Shown: positions 44,334-54,763 of the stretch, one piece after another
How the letters are laid out: each line of letters begins with the position of its first letter
Position numbering within the stretch: the stretch's first letter is position 1
DNA from: Oleiphilus sp.
GTDB lineage: Bacteria; Pseudomonadota; Gammaproteobacteria; Pseudomonadales; Oleiphilaceae
DNA length: 64,000 nt
Direction of reading: 5' to 3'
Assembly: GCA_006212045.1 (NCBI GenBank)
Contig: PZPK01000001.1
Location: 1 to 64,000 of the forward strand
Notes under the pieces: model-generated
Databases searched by the model: none
What the model was told of the DNA's origin: nothing
Seen by the model: only the letters and a program-made list of their open reading frames with translations
Program-made: the position numbers and the translations under genes

Positions 44334-47300
44334 TCAAGCGGGTCATGCCCGTTGATCACTTCAATACCATCTTCCCAAAGATCGCCATCCGTATCACTAT
44401 TGCGCGGGTCAGTTCCGCTGTCAAATTCTTCAGCGTTACTCAGGAAGTCGGCGTCCGGGTCACCATAGGCACCGAACTCACCGCCATCATCTTCATCATC
44501 AAGAGCGTAATAGCTTTCATACAATTTGCTGAGCCCGTCATTATCCTGATCCGAAAAGCCCAGTTCGAGGAAATCAAACCGGTTCTCGGCTTTCCTGATA
44601 TAGACAAGCTCATCATCCGATCTCGGCAATAACCGAAGAATCTCTACCGCTTCATCTTCTGGGAGCAGTTGATAAAGATTGTTTCCGGACTTCTCTTCGA
44701 TCAGGAGCGCGTTCTCCGGAAAGTCGCTGTCCTGTTTGCCGGTTTCGGAATCGACCGTCGTGATCAGGCTCAAATGAGAACCCAGTTCAGCGACATCCGT
44801 AAAGCGATCATAGGTCTCACTGAGACTTCGATAGTCAAAAGCGGTGAACACGGACAGATCCAGACTCGCCGAAAATCCGGATGCGATTAATACCTGCGTA
44901 CCATCTTCAGACAGACGCATACGAGACCCGGGATCTTTGCCGCCAAAATCATAACCAGAACCGGAGAACCCGCCGGAAAACTCGCCCCCGGCAATGTCGA
45001 CATAGACGATGTCCGTCGCACTATCAGCGCCGTTGGCCATTTCAAAAGCATAGAAGCGGTTGCCCGTGGCATCCCAAAGAGAGTTCTCTATACTGATATC
45101 GACATTCGATAACGGTACACCCGAATTCCCCGCAGAATCATAAATATAGATGTCGGTTTCCCCACTTCGATCAACCTGCAACAGTATATCGCTCCCCGCG
45201 ATTGCCATGGCGACCACCTGCCCCGCAGCGGGCACGGTATTGAACAATGAGGTTGCAGGGTCGCCGGTACTGTAACTTGCCGGTACGACGTAAGTGATAT
45301 TCCCCGCACTATCAACCAGATACAAACGTGATGAATCTTCCGAATAAGCAATTGCGACAATGCTCTCTACGCCGTCAACCAGATCCAGATAGTGGTGCTC
45401 ACCATCGGAATAGTCATAGCGCACCACCTTGTCCCAATCGCTTGAAAATAATGCTGTTTCATTTACCGCCGGCGCGGCGCGACTGAACACCTCAATCTGG
45501 TCGATAGAGGATTGCTCTGACAACCAGGTTGAGAAGCAAACGCCAGTCCCCGAGTTATCGAACCCGTCCCGGGTTTCGGAACAATTTGAATCCAGCGGAT
45601 AAGCATCAATGTCGTCCTCGACCGAATCATTATCACTGTCGGCATCCCTCGGAAAAGAACTGTAAATAACGGTATAACAGTAATTTCTGCCCGCAATATC
45701 CGAGAGCCTGACTTCCATATCCGTGCAGGCTTCCCCGTCTGCGACTTCCCTTTCACTCGCCACCACGTCATTTAGAATTTCTTCATTGTCCCGCAAATTA
45801 TCAAGATCGGTATCTTCCTGTAATGGGTCTGTACCCAACAGCAGCAATTCAATACCGTCTGGCAACCCATCCGGGACCGGGGCATTCACGACGCTTCGAT
45901 CTGAATCGGCGGTCCGAATAGTGTAAGTGCTGGTTTCCACCAGTAAATCACGGGCATTTGGTAGACGATCTCCATCCAGGTCTTCTTCAGCATCGGTGAT
46001 AGTCTTGCCGGTCGCGAGATCGGTCTCCAGATTGGTATTGACGTTTAAGGGGTCAGAAAGTACAAACAGATCTTCATTAAGATCAGAGGCGTTGTACAAC
46101 GTGCCACTGGAAAGGTCGAGATCAAAATTTGCAATCGGCGGCGTTGTAAAATCCTCACGATAAGCCTCTATGCCTTCCAGCTCTACACCATCATTCAAAC
46201 CGTCGCCATCGCTATCAACCACGAGCGGATTGGATATTTTACGGATGTAGACATCACCAAGAACATCTCCGTTCGCATAGGATACTCGCTGGATATCATG
46301 ACTTTCGGGATGACTGGTAACAAGCGCAGGATCAAACTGCTCGGGCACCCACCTTGGTTCACTGGCGCGAGAATTAAACTGTGGCACAAGATCACCGCTT
46401 AAATCATACACATAAACCCAAACCTCCTGACCATCCGGGATACCGTCCTCATCCGTGTCACTGCCTCCGGTTGCCGTAAAAGATGTCCCCAAGAACAGAT
46501 ATTCAAGGCCATCTGCAATAGAGTCGCCGTCCTCATCAAAACTCTTGGCCGCATCTGTACCGGCTTCCAGCCCGTCGGGAATCAGATCGTCATCGGTATC
46601 AACATCATTCGGATCCAGCCCGTTATCAAACTCCTGTTTGTCGTCAAGGCCATCACCATCCGAATCGATATTGTTCGGATCTGTCCCGGAACCACCATCT
46701 ACGACAGGAGTGAGTTCAAACAAATCCGATAATCCGTCACCATCAGAGTCTTCCTGTACCGGATTCGAACCTCCAGCATCCTCTTCACCATCGGTCAGCC
46801 CGTCACCATCCGTATCACTATTGTAGGGATCCGTACCCAACTCAAGTTCGCGAAGATTTCCAAGCCCGTCTGCGTCGGGGTCTTCGAGATCATCAGTAAC
46901 GCCATTGCTGCCAAGAATAATATAGGCGCCATTGGCTAACAGGATGTTATTGTCGGCATCAACAATGTCTCCAGCCACTACGTTAGTGGCCCCATTGATC
47001 AAGGTATCTGCATCTTCGAAATAGACCGAACCTGCAGCATTGACCAGATTTCCATTGTCGTTGAGCAAATATCCTTGCTCATCGGTTTCCATCGGATTTG
47101 AATACAGACTGTACAGCTCCTGAATATTGGTCAGGCCATCTCCGTCAAAATCTTCTGCCCCGTCATTAATCCCGTTATCATCGGAATCCTTGTCCTTTGG
47201 GGAAGTCAGTAGAATATTTACTTCGTCACCGTCAGATATTCCGTCCTGATCTGTATCCCAGACCCTGACGCCTGTGCCCAAGGCAATCTCTTCGGCATCC

Positions 47301-50300
47301 GTCAGCCCATCGTTATCCGTATCCGCTTCAGCAATATTACTGCCGATTTGGGTTTCCTCAGCATCTGTCAAGGAATCCGAGTCAGTATCTGCAAGCCGCG
47401 GATTGGCAACAAGTAAGGGTCGACCCGGTGGAAAGTTAAACTGCAGCAAATCACCCGCTGAATAAGTATAGGAATACTCAAACTCAAACTTATCCCCCAA
47501 ACCGTCCGCATCGGTATCCGCCAGCAGGGGGTTACTGTTAAACGTGTCCAGTTCCAGGCCATCGCCCAGGCCATCCGCATCAGTATCAAATAACACGGGA
47601 TCTGTAAGCTCAGCGACTTCACGCTGGTCATCCACACCATCCGCATCACTATCCGATATAAGCGGATTTGTTCCTATAGTCTGCTCGGTCAGATCGTCGA
47701 GACCGTCACCGTCCGTATCGGCAAGTCCCGGGTCAGAGCCAATGTATACCTCGTCAGCATTGCTCAGCGAATCGCCATCCGGGTCCGCGCTGGCGTCATT
47801 GGATAAGGGGTTCAGTTCAGCAATCTGAATTTCGATGTTATCCGATATGCCATCCCCGTCTGTATCTGCGCTTAGGGGGTTCAGGTCCAGAACAGAATAT
47901 CCAGAGTCATCGCCATCGTAGTTTATCTCGTCATAATCACTGACTTTGTCACCGTCGGTATCGACATTATGCGGATCTGTTCCAATCGCTACTTCCAGCG
48001 CATTTGAAATGCCGTCACTATCAGCATCCTGGTCAGCATCGGACACCGTATCGCCGTCGCTATCCACGAATAATGGATCAGTCAGCGTTACCTCAAGCTC
48101 AGTATTATCGGCCAGCCCATCTCCATCGGTATCCGAATCCGTTGGATCAAGCCCAAGCGTATAAAGTTCGTAACGATTACTTAAGCCGTCGCCATCAAAG
48201 TCTTCATCACCATCGTGAGTACCGTTGTCATCTGAATCCGGATCGAGCAAATCATACCCAAACATGGCTTCGTCGCCATCCTTCAGCATATCCCCATCCC
48301 GATCTGCTACAAAAATACAGAGACCGTCTACACAACTTTCCTGAGCATCAACAATGCCATCGGCGTCCTGATCCGACACATAGCGTGCTATATCGACAGC
48401 ATTCTGATACGCGTCCAGGTATGTGTTGGCACCGTCATACAAGGCCAATGCGTCGAGAGCTTCCGAATCACCACCACCAAAATAGGACTCCCACCAACCC
48501 GGCAAGCCATCCGCATCGGAATCGCCCACCATTTCCCTCTGAAACACCAGTGCAGACGGATTCGCCATAGACATTCCAGTCACAACGACATCATTACCCA
48601 CCGGCACGATATCCGAGACCAAAATATCCAGCGTCCGTCTATACAAACGATAGCTGTCTTCGGAAGCACCCTGGAAATTTCGGATCGCCAAGCGACTATC
48701 TGAGCTGGCAATTGAGATACGATGCCCGGCATGCTCCATCGCATATTCATAGGCATTCGTATCAGAAGACCAGGTGTCACCAACAGGGTCATAAAGCCCT
48801 CCCGAAGCAAAAGACAGAAGACCATCCGTCAAATTCCTGAAAAAGAGCGGTCCGCCAAGATTCTGGTCTACCGGCACGGTCACTTCACTCAGGATACTGG
48901 CTGCCGGATTCGTATCGTCGTAATCCGCCACAAACAGTTTTGCGTTCTGGCTGCTTCCATCTGTGAACCACAACTGGTCCCTGGTGGCATCTCTCCATGC
49001 GTTGAGTGCTAAACTTACCTCCGCGCTGAGTGTATGGCTGGCAACATTGATTCCGGCATTGCCCGGTTTTTCAAAGATATGCTGGGTAAAAAGATCTGTT
49101 GACTCGTTATAGGTCTCGACGATTAACAGATCTCCCTGATCTAGAAGGTGCGTCACTGGATCAGCAGTACCTGTAGAAAAATATCTACCGGTCGTGTAAT
49201 TAAATGGTGTTTCGCTATCGCTAAGATCCAGCTCCAGAATGTTTCCGTCTTCGATGGCCGCATAGAGATAATTCAGGTCATCTGTCCTGAACGCCATCCC
49301 CGTTACAAGATTCTCAATCACACTTCTTTTTATCGAATCCTGAAATTGTCCGGCAGCCAGATCGTAAATAAAGATTTCGCTCAAACCATCTTTTTGAGCG
49401 CTCATAGCGACCTTTTGCGCACCTGTATCATCCACCTGAATCGCATCAGAGGTGGCGGTGATCAGGTTGGACTGCAAGGGCAACCAACTCGCAAAACAGT
49501 TTCCGGGAGGAACAATAGAGGAAAACAATGCCTGCCAGTTATGATAGGCAACGCCGTCTTCAATTCCGTCATCGTCAGAATCAGGATCCAGCGGGTCGAA
49601 CTCGGCATCATTAAACTCGAACCCATCCGACAGACCGTCTCCATCCGTGTCGCTAACCAATACTTTTGTGCCTAGCGCTCTCTCGTCGGCATCATCAAGT
49701 CCGTCACCATCAGAGTCGTTGGCTGAGACCACCGGGTCATTGGCGTCGGAAGGATCACTACCATTCTCCAGTTCAAACCCGTCACTCAGACCATCGCCAT
49801 CCGAATCCGCGACATTTATATAGATTCGCTGCCCCGGAGTTCCCCAGTTGAGCTCAAACACATCACTCAATCCGTCAAGATCCGAGTCGTCCGGATTGCC
49901 ATTGGAGACCGCATAACAAGCCGGATCGTTTCGAAAATAGTCCAGCGCGTTTCGGGTACCATCGGCATCATCATCAGGACTGTTTTCGTCGCCGGCACCC
50001 AGATCATATCCGAAAACAAGCTCCGCCTCGTCGGAAAAGGCAAATTCCGAAGCCGCAGATGAACTGGTTCCTTTCTGCACAATCAGACTGAGTGCGTCAC
50101 CGTGACGTAAATCGGAAACCGTGAACTCAAACAAGGTCTCATCTTCCGCTTCCTGCCCGTTGACCAACCACAAGGGGGAAAAGTCAGCTAACTGATTTTC
50201 TGAAAAGGTATCGAACTCAACAGTGACGTCGATAGCATCAGTTAAGTTTCGGGGAACCAATCGATATGGCTGCGCCGAAGCACCGGTGGTATCGATGATC

Positions 50301-53300
50301 GTTACCAGCTGAGTGTCGGTCTCCCCCATCTGGTCTCCATTCTCAAATCCGAATGCGAGACCGATTACATCACCATATTTCAATGTGTAGTCAGACCCGA
50401 CAGCCGGGAACTGGAGTGAATTTTCGCCCTCTACCCGGATATCGTTAACATACCATCTCGGCGAAAAATAAAGGTCGAAAAACTCCCGATTGGCCGTACC
50501 TGGACCCGCCTGAATCGTAATATCAGGCTCAGTACCGGAAATGACCGTATCTGCAACAAAATCCGCAGCACTTCCGATCACTATGACTTCCAACTGATCG
50601 AGCATAAAATGTTCAGCAATGCCCTTTCTTTCCAGATACACCCTGGCCTCGACAATATCTCCGAAGGAAGTTAAGCCGGCGGGAAGTTCATAAGGAAAGT
50701 TTTCGGACCGTAGCACTCGTTTTCCATAGTTTTCCGCCTCACCATTTACCATCCAATCAACGTTGAAGGTAAATCCGTTGGCGTCGAGGTCCTGACCGGA
50801 AAAACGGTTCAGATCACTTCCGGAGCTCACCAGAGTGATCGTTTCATCTTCATCATAAAACAATTTACCGAAATCAAATGTTCCCAGATCCAACACCGCA
50901 AACTGTTCTCTCAACAACTCGGAGCCGCCATCCGACACGACAACTGTAACCACTTCCCCGTCCAGAGTTTGACCGGGTAACAGCCGTGTTGTATCGCCTG
51001 ATACACGTAAATCCGTAACCGTCGTAAAATTTTCGCCCACTGCATCATATCGATCAAGCGTCCAGACAACATCCAGGGCCGCGAACACTGTTCGGATATC
51101 TGCGCCGGGCATTGCAAGCTGGATGGTTTCTCCTGCTCTCGGATAGGCAGCATCAGCTTCAAGTTCTATGGGTTCTCCTGAAAGCGCAATCAGGCGTTTT
51201 TGGCCACTCGCATATGCCACTAGAATGACCTTATCGAGAATCTCCAATGCTGATACCGAAGAGCTGACAACACCTAGCTGCTCGCCGGACGTGAGCAACT
51301 CAAAGGCCATCTGCTCATAACTGAAGCGGTACACATTCCCGTTCTCGACACCGACGATGACGTCTCGGCTAAAGGGGTAGTCTACAACGGAGGTAATCGC
51401 ACTTTCGATTGAAGCATAGGATACTGGCGCCAACTGATCAGCCGGATCACCTTGCACATTTCTGAAAATATGGTTTGAGTCACTGAACAACTCCCAGCGT
51501 TCATTTTCTGAGGGAATCGAATAGTATTCAGCGCCGGAGGAGGGTTTGATGGTAGTCAGGCAGGCCGGGCTATCTTCCGAGTTCACTACCCCATCACCAT
51601 TTGTATCCTGTATGCCTTCTTCGACAAGATGACAGGCCGGATCAAAGGGGTATGCATCCAGCTCGTCGGCAGTACCGTCCTCATCGCTATCGCTAATTCG
51701 TTGCCCGTCCCCCGCGACGACACTCTTCAATCCGGTTTCAGACACCAGATTGGCGCTCACGTAGTCTGTATCATCGTTCTGATAAACAATTTCTGCACGG
51801 ACAGGACTGGCATAGCGCGTATTGCTGACATCCAGTTGTTCCACATTGCCCGACACAACCGTCCACGTTTCTATAGCCGTCTCCGCGACGGGATCGCTAC
51901 TCGCCAACCAGTCAACACGAAACAGATCCCCCAGCGCTGATATGTCGCTGTAGTCGTCGATCGAATCAGTGAAATCCGCCGCCAGACAGGCCGCATTGTC
52001 AGCAGGTAAACTCTGGCAAAGCTGCTCGGATAATTTGAACTCAACACCAACAGCCTCCCCCTGCAATGGAATCTGGGGATTGAACCTGAACTCAATAGTG
52101 CGGGGATCCAGCACCAGAACCGGTACAGTGACCTTATAAACCTGAGAAGGAGCTGCCGTCGTTTGCAATACACCATTCACCAGATACTCACCCGGCACAT
52201 GAGCAAGCGCGGAAAACCCAATCGTTCCCGCATCGTCCGGTTCAGTGATGGTCATCGAGCCTTGCTGCGGTGTTTTCACCACAGTCCAGGCATCTGACAC
52301 AGGGGTACTGCTATCGCCCAGGCTGACACAGGGCAATGTTGAACAAAGGTCTTCCGTTTCTTCGATATTGAATTCAACAGAAAGACTTCCATCCAGCGAC
52401 GCTACTACAGGACTATTCATATCGACTCGAGCTGACCACAATCCAGGGTATCCTGTATCGGGAAGATCGCCACGATAATCCGGTAATCCGTCATCATTCT
52501 CGTCCCGACCGCCGATGGGTGATTCAAAGCTGACCGTTTCAAGATTCACCTTGAAGTCTTCGGGTGAGAGATTCGGAGTGACGTGGGCCATCTGCGCCAA
52601 CATCAAGGCACCAATCTCTTCAACACGATACTCCGTCCCGGCAATGGTGCGGTCTGCCGGGGATTTTCTGACAAGGTACTCAAGATATTCCAAGGACTGA
52701 AACTGATCGATACTTTGATCCGAGTTTCGTCCGTCAATGCTATCGTCGAGCAGATCCTGTGCCAGTGCTGCGCGTACTGCACTTTCATTCACATTCAGTA
52801 GTTCCGAAAGCTCCAGTAGCAACGACGAAAAACTCTCGATGCTGGCTCTGTACTGGATCGCTGCCAACTGTTGTTCGGGATTTTCTGACATCGAATCCAG
52901 AATCAGCGCCGGAGCATCATAGATGCTTCTGTCTCGCTGCTGATTGACACCAAAACTGTCTACCAGCAATTCAGAAACATCAGACATGATGGATTGAAGT
53001 ACCAGATCATCCAGATCCCGGTTCAATTCGCCATCGCCGTCGGTGTCCGAATTAATGGCGCTGAAGGTCTTGAGTTTCTCGAATACCAGATCAACAGCGA
53101 GCGTACCGAGGGGTGACACAAACCGCGACGGGTAGATTTTTCGGTAATCGGACTCATCACTTGGCAATTCATCAGGGTCTGTAATGACCTCACCGTCTTG
53201 GTTGCGCTGAATCACACCATTGAGCGTATACAGTACCCGTGAAGTGTCCCGGTTGTTATCACCATAGCCATGAATAGCATCAGTGTGGAAGAAACCTCGC

Positions 53301-54580
53301 ATATTCTGTATCAGGGGTGATCGACCGGTATTGAGGTCAATAGTCTGCGCCTGCGCTTCAACTTCGACGTAAATCAGCCCGGATACCTCACCCAGATTTA
53401 CTTCCTGCTGTAGAGCAGTTTCATCGCTGTAGACCTGTTCAAGCAGGTTCAGCGGGACGCCGAACTGGGTCTCTTCCGGATTGATCAATGCCCGGTCAAA
53501 TGCGACCTCCAGTTGATTGACCAGCAAAGCCAAGCTTTCTGACAGAAACTCATCCAGTGTCAGACTTTGCGTCATCAAAGACGCCAGACCACTCAGGTTG
53601 AAAAGAGCCTGTTTGCGCAGGAAGTCATCAATAGCATCGTTAATGGAAACCGTGTTATTGATAATATTCTTGTAATTAGCCTTGTAAGTTGCATTGCCCT
53701 CTTCACGATAGGCTTGCTCGACGAGCTCTTCGACCCGAACCATATTACCTGTGCTCTTGATCGCATCCACCAGATCCTGCAGACGATTAAGTGCCACCGC
53801 ATCCTGTGAAAGTGCCAGATCGTTCTGAGCCAGTGCCTGAAACGTGTTTAATTCCGTCAGCACCTCAGACTTGCTTGTCGCGGTTGATTGCAGGACAGCA
53901 ATATCCTGGATGTATTCTGACCATCCATCTAGTCGCTCTGTGTCACTCTCATTGCCTTGATATTGACCAGCCAGGGACAGGATCTCATTGAAACTTTTGC
54001 TGTCACTGAGATCTTGGCAGGGACTGTCAGCGTCATCCAGTTGGCGCTTGAGATCCTCCAGAGAGCCATACTGCTCGCTGATCATAAGCACATCGTTTCT
54101 TACCAGAGCATTTGTCTCACCGGTTTCTGACAGGAAATCATCAAGTAGCGTTTGCGCTTCCACCAGTGAAGTGGCTTCACCGATCTCCCACTGGAGTCCG
54201 CTCAGACCTGTTGTAAACCCATAGCGCCGTATGCTGCTCTTAAGACCTGCCAATAAAGCTGACGCATCACCGCTGTATGTAAACTCTCCTGATTCGTAGG
54301 TAATAGCCAGTTCATCGAGCAGATCAAAGTAAGCGGCCGCCGCATAGCGATGTGTCTTGAACAGGCCCTGGTCAAGTTCCGCTTTGTAAAACGTGATCTT
54401 GGCATTTGCTAATGGGCCTTTGACTCCTGCCACATCAACGATGATCTGCTCATCCGGCAATTCGGGAAGATTAAAATCAATCGGGACAAAATCCCTCTTC
54501 CCTTCTCCGCAGGCAGAAACAATCAAACAAACAGACAGAATACAGAACAGGAAAGATAGCTTGGACAAGCGAATGGACAT
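44318..54580 (-). CDS. Giant TSP3-repeat lipoprotein, 3420 residues
   Basis: One unbroken 10.3 kb frame. The lipoprotein signal ends LIVSAC (lipidated C24), so the chain should be anchored to the outer membrane, probably facing outwards. Residues 45-110 hold a VAGVKGPLANAKITFYKAEL sandwich-like segment; a helical region with FVSPLGTLAVDLVFEKL follows to about 700, then beta-sandwich-like regions. TSP3 calcium motifs (D-x-D-x-D-G-x-x-D) occur in small groups near residues 960-1000 and 1560-1680, in a long array near 2020-2995 and at the C-terminus. Between them lie probable beta-propeller segments (about 1000-1150, 1700-2000 and 3000-3330), inferred from strand-rich repeats that I could not align. 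Each follows a cysteine motif (GNCFASWLPLQ or GVCFSTWLSEQ). No known family assigned. Possible adhesin or calcium-dependent surface scaffold. Confidence 0.9.
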   Translation of the reverse strand: MSIRLSKLSFLFCILSVCLIVSACGEGKRDFVPIDFNLPELPDEQIIVDVAGVKGPLANAKITFYKAELDQGLFKTHRYAAAAYFDLLDELAITYESGEFTYSGDASALLAGLKSSIRRYGFTTGLSGLQWEIGEATSLVEAQTLLDDFLSETGETNALVRNDVLMISEQYGSLEDLKRQLDDADSPCQDLSDSKSFNEILSLAGQYQGNESDTERLDGWSEYIQDIAVLQSTATSKSEVLTELNTFQALAQNDLALSQDAVALNRLQDLVDAIKSTGNMVRVEELVEQAYREEGNATYKANYKNIINNTVSINDAIDDFLRKQALFNLSGLASLMTQSLTLDEFLSESLALLVNQLEVAFDRALINPEETQFGVPLNLLEQVYSDETALQQEVNLGEVSGLIYVEVEAQAQTIDLNTGRSPLIQNMRGFFHTDAIHGYGDNNRDTSRVLYTLNGVIQRNQDGEVITDPDELPSDESDYRKIYPSRFVSPLGTLAVDLVFEKLKTFSAINSDTDGDGELNRDLDDLVLQSIMSDVSELLVDSFGVNQQRDRSIYDAPALILDSMSENPEQQLAAIQYRASIESFSSLLLELSELLNVNESAVRAALAQDLLDDSIDGRNSDQSIDQFQSLEYLEYLVRKSPADRTIAGTEYRVEEIGALMLAQMAHVTPNLSPEDFKVNLETVSFESPIGGRDENDDGLPDYRGDLPDTGYPGLWSARVDMNSPVVASLDGSLSVEFNIEETEDLCSTLPCVSLGDSSTPVSDAWTVVKTPQQGSMTITEPDDAGTIGFSALAHVPGEYLVNGVLQTTAAPSQVYKVTVPVLVLDPRTIEFRFNPQIPLQGEAVGVEFKLSEQLCQSLPADNAACLAADFTDSIDDYSDISALGDLFRVDWLASSDPVAETAIETWTVVSGNVEQLDVSNTRYASPVRAEIVYQNDDTDYVSANLVSETGLKSVVAGDGQRISDSDEDGTADELDAYPFDPACHLVEEGIQDTNGDGVVNSEDSPACLTTIKPSSGAEYYSIPSENERWELFSDSNHIFRNVQGDPADQLAPVSYASIESAITSVVDYPFSRDVIVGVENGNVYRFSYEQMAFELLTSGEQLGVVSSSVSALEILDKVILVAYASGQKRLIALSGEPIELEADAAYPRAGETIQLAMPGADIRTVFAALDVVWTLDRYDAVGENFTTVTDLRVSGDTTRLLPGQTLDGEVVTVVVSDGGSELLREQFAVLDLGTFDFGKLFYDEDETITLVSSGSDLNRFSGQDLDANGFTFNVDWMVNGEAENYGKRVLRSENFPYELPAGLTSFGDIVEARVYLERKGIAEHFMLDQLEVIVIGSAADFVADTVISGTEPDITIQAGPGTANREFFDLYFSPRWYVNDIRVEGENSLQFPAVGSDYTLKYGDVIGLAFGFENGDQMGETDTQLVTIIDTTGASAQPYRLVPRNLTDAIDVTVEFDTFSENQLADFSPLWLVNGQEAEDETLFEFTVSDLRHGDALSLIVQKGTSSSAASEFAFSDEAELVFGYDLGAGDENSPDDDADGTRNALDYFRNDPACYAVSNGNPDDSDLDGLSDVFELNWGTPGQRIYINVADSDGDGLSDGFELENGSDPSDANDPVVSANDSDGDGLDDADERALGTKVLVSDTDGDGLSDGFEFNDAEFDPLDPDSDDDGIEDGVAYHNWQALFSSIVPPGNCFASWLPLQSNLITATSDAIQVDDTGAQKVAMSAQKDGLSEIFIYDLAAGQFQDSIKRSVIENLVTGMAFRTDDLNYLYAAIEDGNILELDLSDSETPFNYTTGRYFSTGTADPVTHLLDQGDLLIVETYNESTDLFTQHIFEKPGNAGINVASHTLSAEVSLALNAWRDATRDQLWFTDGSSQNAKLFVADYDDTNPAASILSEVTVPVDQNLGGPLFFRNLTDGLLSFASGGLYDPVGDTWSSDTNAYEYAMEHAGHRISIASSDSRLAIRNFQGASEDSYRLYRRTLDILVSDIVPVGNDVVVTGMSMANPSALVFQREMVGDSDADGLPGWWESYFGGGDSEALDALALYDGANTYLDAYQNAVDIARYVSDQDADGIVDAQESCVDGLCIFVADRDGDMLKDGDEAMFGYDLLDPDSDDNGTHDGDEDFDGDGLSNRYELYTLGLDPTDSDTDGDGLADNTELEVTLTDPLFVDSDGDTVSDADQDADSDGISNALEVAIGTDPHNVDTDGDKVSDYDEINYDGDDSGYSVLDLNPLSADTDGDGISDNIEIQIAELNPLSNDASADPDGDSLSNADEVYIGSDPGLADTDGDGLDDLTEQTIGTNPLISDSDADGVDDQREVAELTDPVLFDTDADGLGDGLELDTFNSNPLLADTDADGLGDKFEFEYSYTYSAGDLLQFNFPPGRPLLVANPRLADTDSDSLTDAEETQIGSNIAEADTDNDGLTDAEEIALGTGVRVWDTDQDGISDGDEVNILLTSPKDKDSDDNGINDGAEDFDGDGLTNIQELYSLYSNPMETDEQGYLLNDNGNLVNAAGSVYFEDADTLINGATNVVAGDIVDADNNILLANGAYIILGSNGVTDDLEDPDADGLGNLRELELGTDPYNSDTDGDGLTDGEEDAGGSNPVQEDSDGDGLSDLFELTPVVDGGSGTDPNNIDSDGDGLDDKQEFDNGLDPNDVDTDDDLIPDGLEAGTDAAKSFDEDGDSIADGLEYLFLGTSFTATGGSDTDEDGIPDGQEVWVYVYDLSGDLVPQFNSRASEPRWVPEQFDPALVTSHPESHDIQRVSYANGDVLGDVYIRKISNPLVVDSDGDGLNDGVELEGIEAYREDFTTPPIANFDLDLSSGTLYNASDLNEDLFVLSDPLNVNTNLETDLATGKTITDAEEDLDGDRLPNARDLLVETSTYTIRTADSDRSVVNAPVPDGLPDGIELLLLGTDPLQEDTDLDNLRDNEEILNDVVASEREVADGEACTDMEVRLSDIAGRNYCYTVIYSSFPRDADSDNDSVEDDIDAYPLDSNCSETRDGFDNSGTGVCFSTWLSEQSSIDQIEVFSRAAPAVNETALFSSDWDKVVRYDYSDGEHHYLDLVDGVESIVAIAYSEDSSRLYLVDSAGNITYVVPASYSTGDPATSLFNTVPAAGQVVAMAIAGSDILLQVDRSGETDIYIYDSAGNSGVPLSNVDISIENSLWDATGNRFYAFEMANGADSATDIVYVDIAGGEFSGGFSGSGYDFGGKDPGSRMRLSEDGTQVLIASGFSASLDLSVFTAFDYRSLSETYDRFTDVAELGSHLSLITTVDSETGKQDSDFPENALLIEEKSGNNLYQLLPEDEAVEILRLLPRSDDELVYIRKAENRFDFLELGFSDQDNDGLSKLYESYYALDDEDDGGEFGAYGDPDADFLSNAEEFDSGTDPRNSDTDGDLWEDGIEVINGHDPLDPADY
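44321..44560 (-). repeat. C-terminal TSP3 motifs
   Basis: The last 80 codons of the giant gene contain DQDNDGLSKLYE, DPDADFLSNAEE and SDTDGDLWEDGIE, closing the protein with calcium-binding repeats. Confidence 0.8.
45598..48527 (-). repeat. Main TSP3 repeat array
   Basis: About thirty copies of a calcium-binding unit of the form (S/A/V)DTDGDGLSDxxE, mostly spaced 15-25 residues apart. On the plus strand this appears as recurring CCGTCxxCATCxGTATC-like blocks. Copies differ in codons and flanking residues, so the array is old or under selection rather than freshly amplified. Confidence 0.88.
49552..49904 (-). repeat. Upstream TSP3 group
   Basis: Five or six TSP3 motifs in a row (for example DSDLDGLSDVFE, ADSDGDGLSDGFE, NDSDGDGLDDADE, SDTDGDGLSDGFE, PDSDDDGIEDGV) that precede the cysteine motif GNCFASWL and the second propeller-like segment. 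Confidence 0.85.
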
Positions 54581-54763
54581 AAATTCTAGTGTTTCCGTAA
54601 AGCGGCAGAGAACGAACCCGGTATAGGTCTAACACTGGGAAAACCCGATCGCTTAATTTACGAAAAAGAAAAAAAGCTTACAAATGAAGCCGTTCCGAAG
54701 CGTGAACTGTTAGACGAAAAGATTTGGAGCACTGTGACCAGCGCCCCGCCAGATCCTGAAAAG

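Noticed and set aside
45598-48527. CRISPR array or tandem DNA repeat
   Set aside because: The periodic CATC-rich blocks on the plus strand are codons for the TSP3 motif in an open minus-strand frame; the repeats vary in length and sequence and have no uniform spacers.
48004-48570. 188-residue plus-strand ORF inside the giant gene
   Set aside because: It is the reverse complement of the aspartate-rich TSP3 codons, giving an artificial histidine- and proline-rich product.
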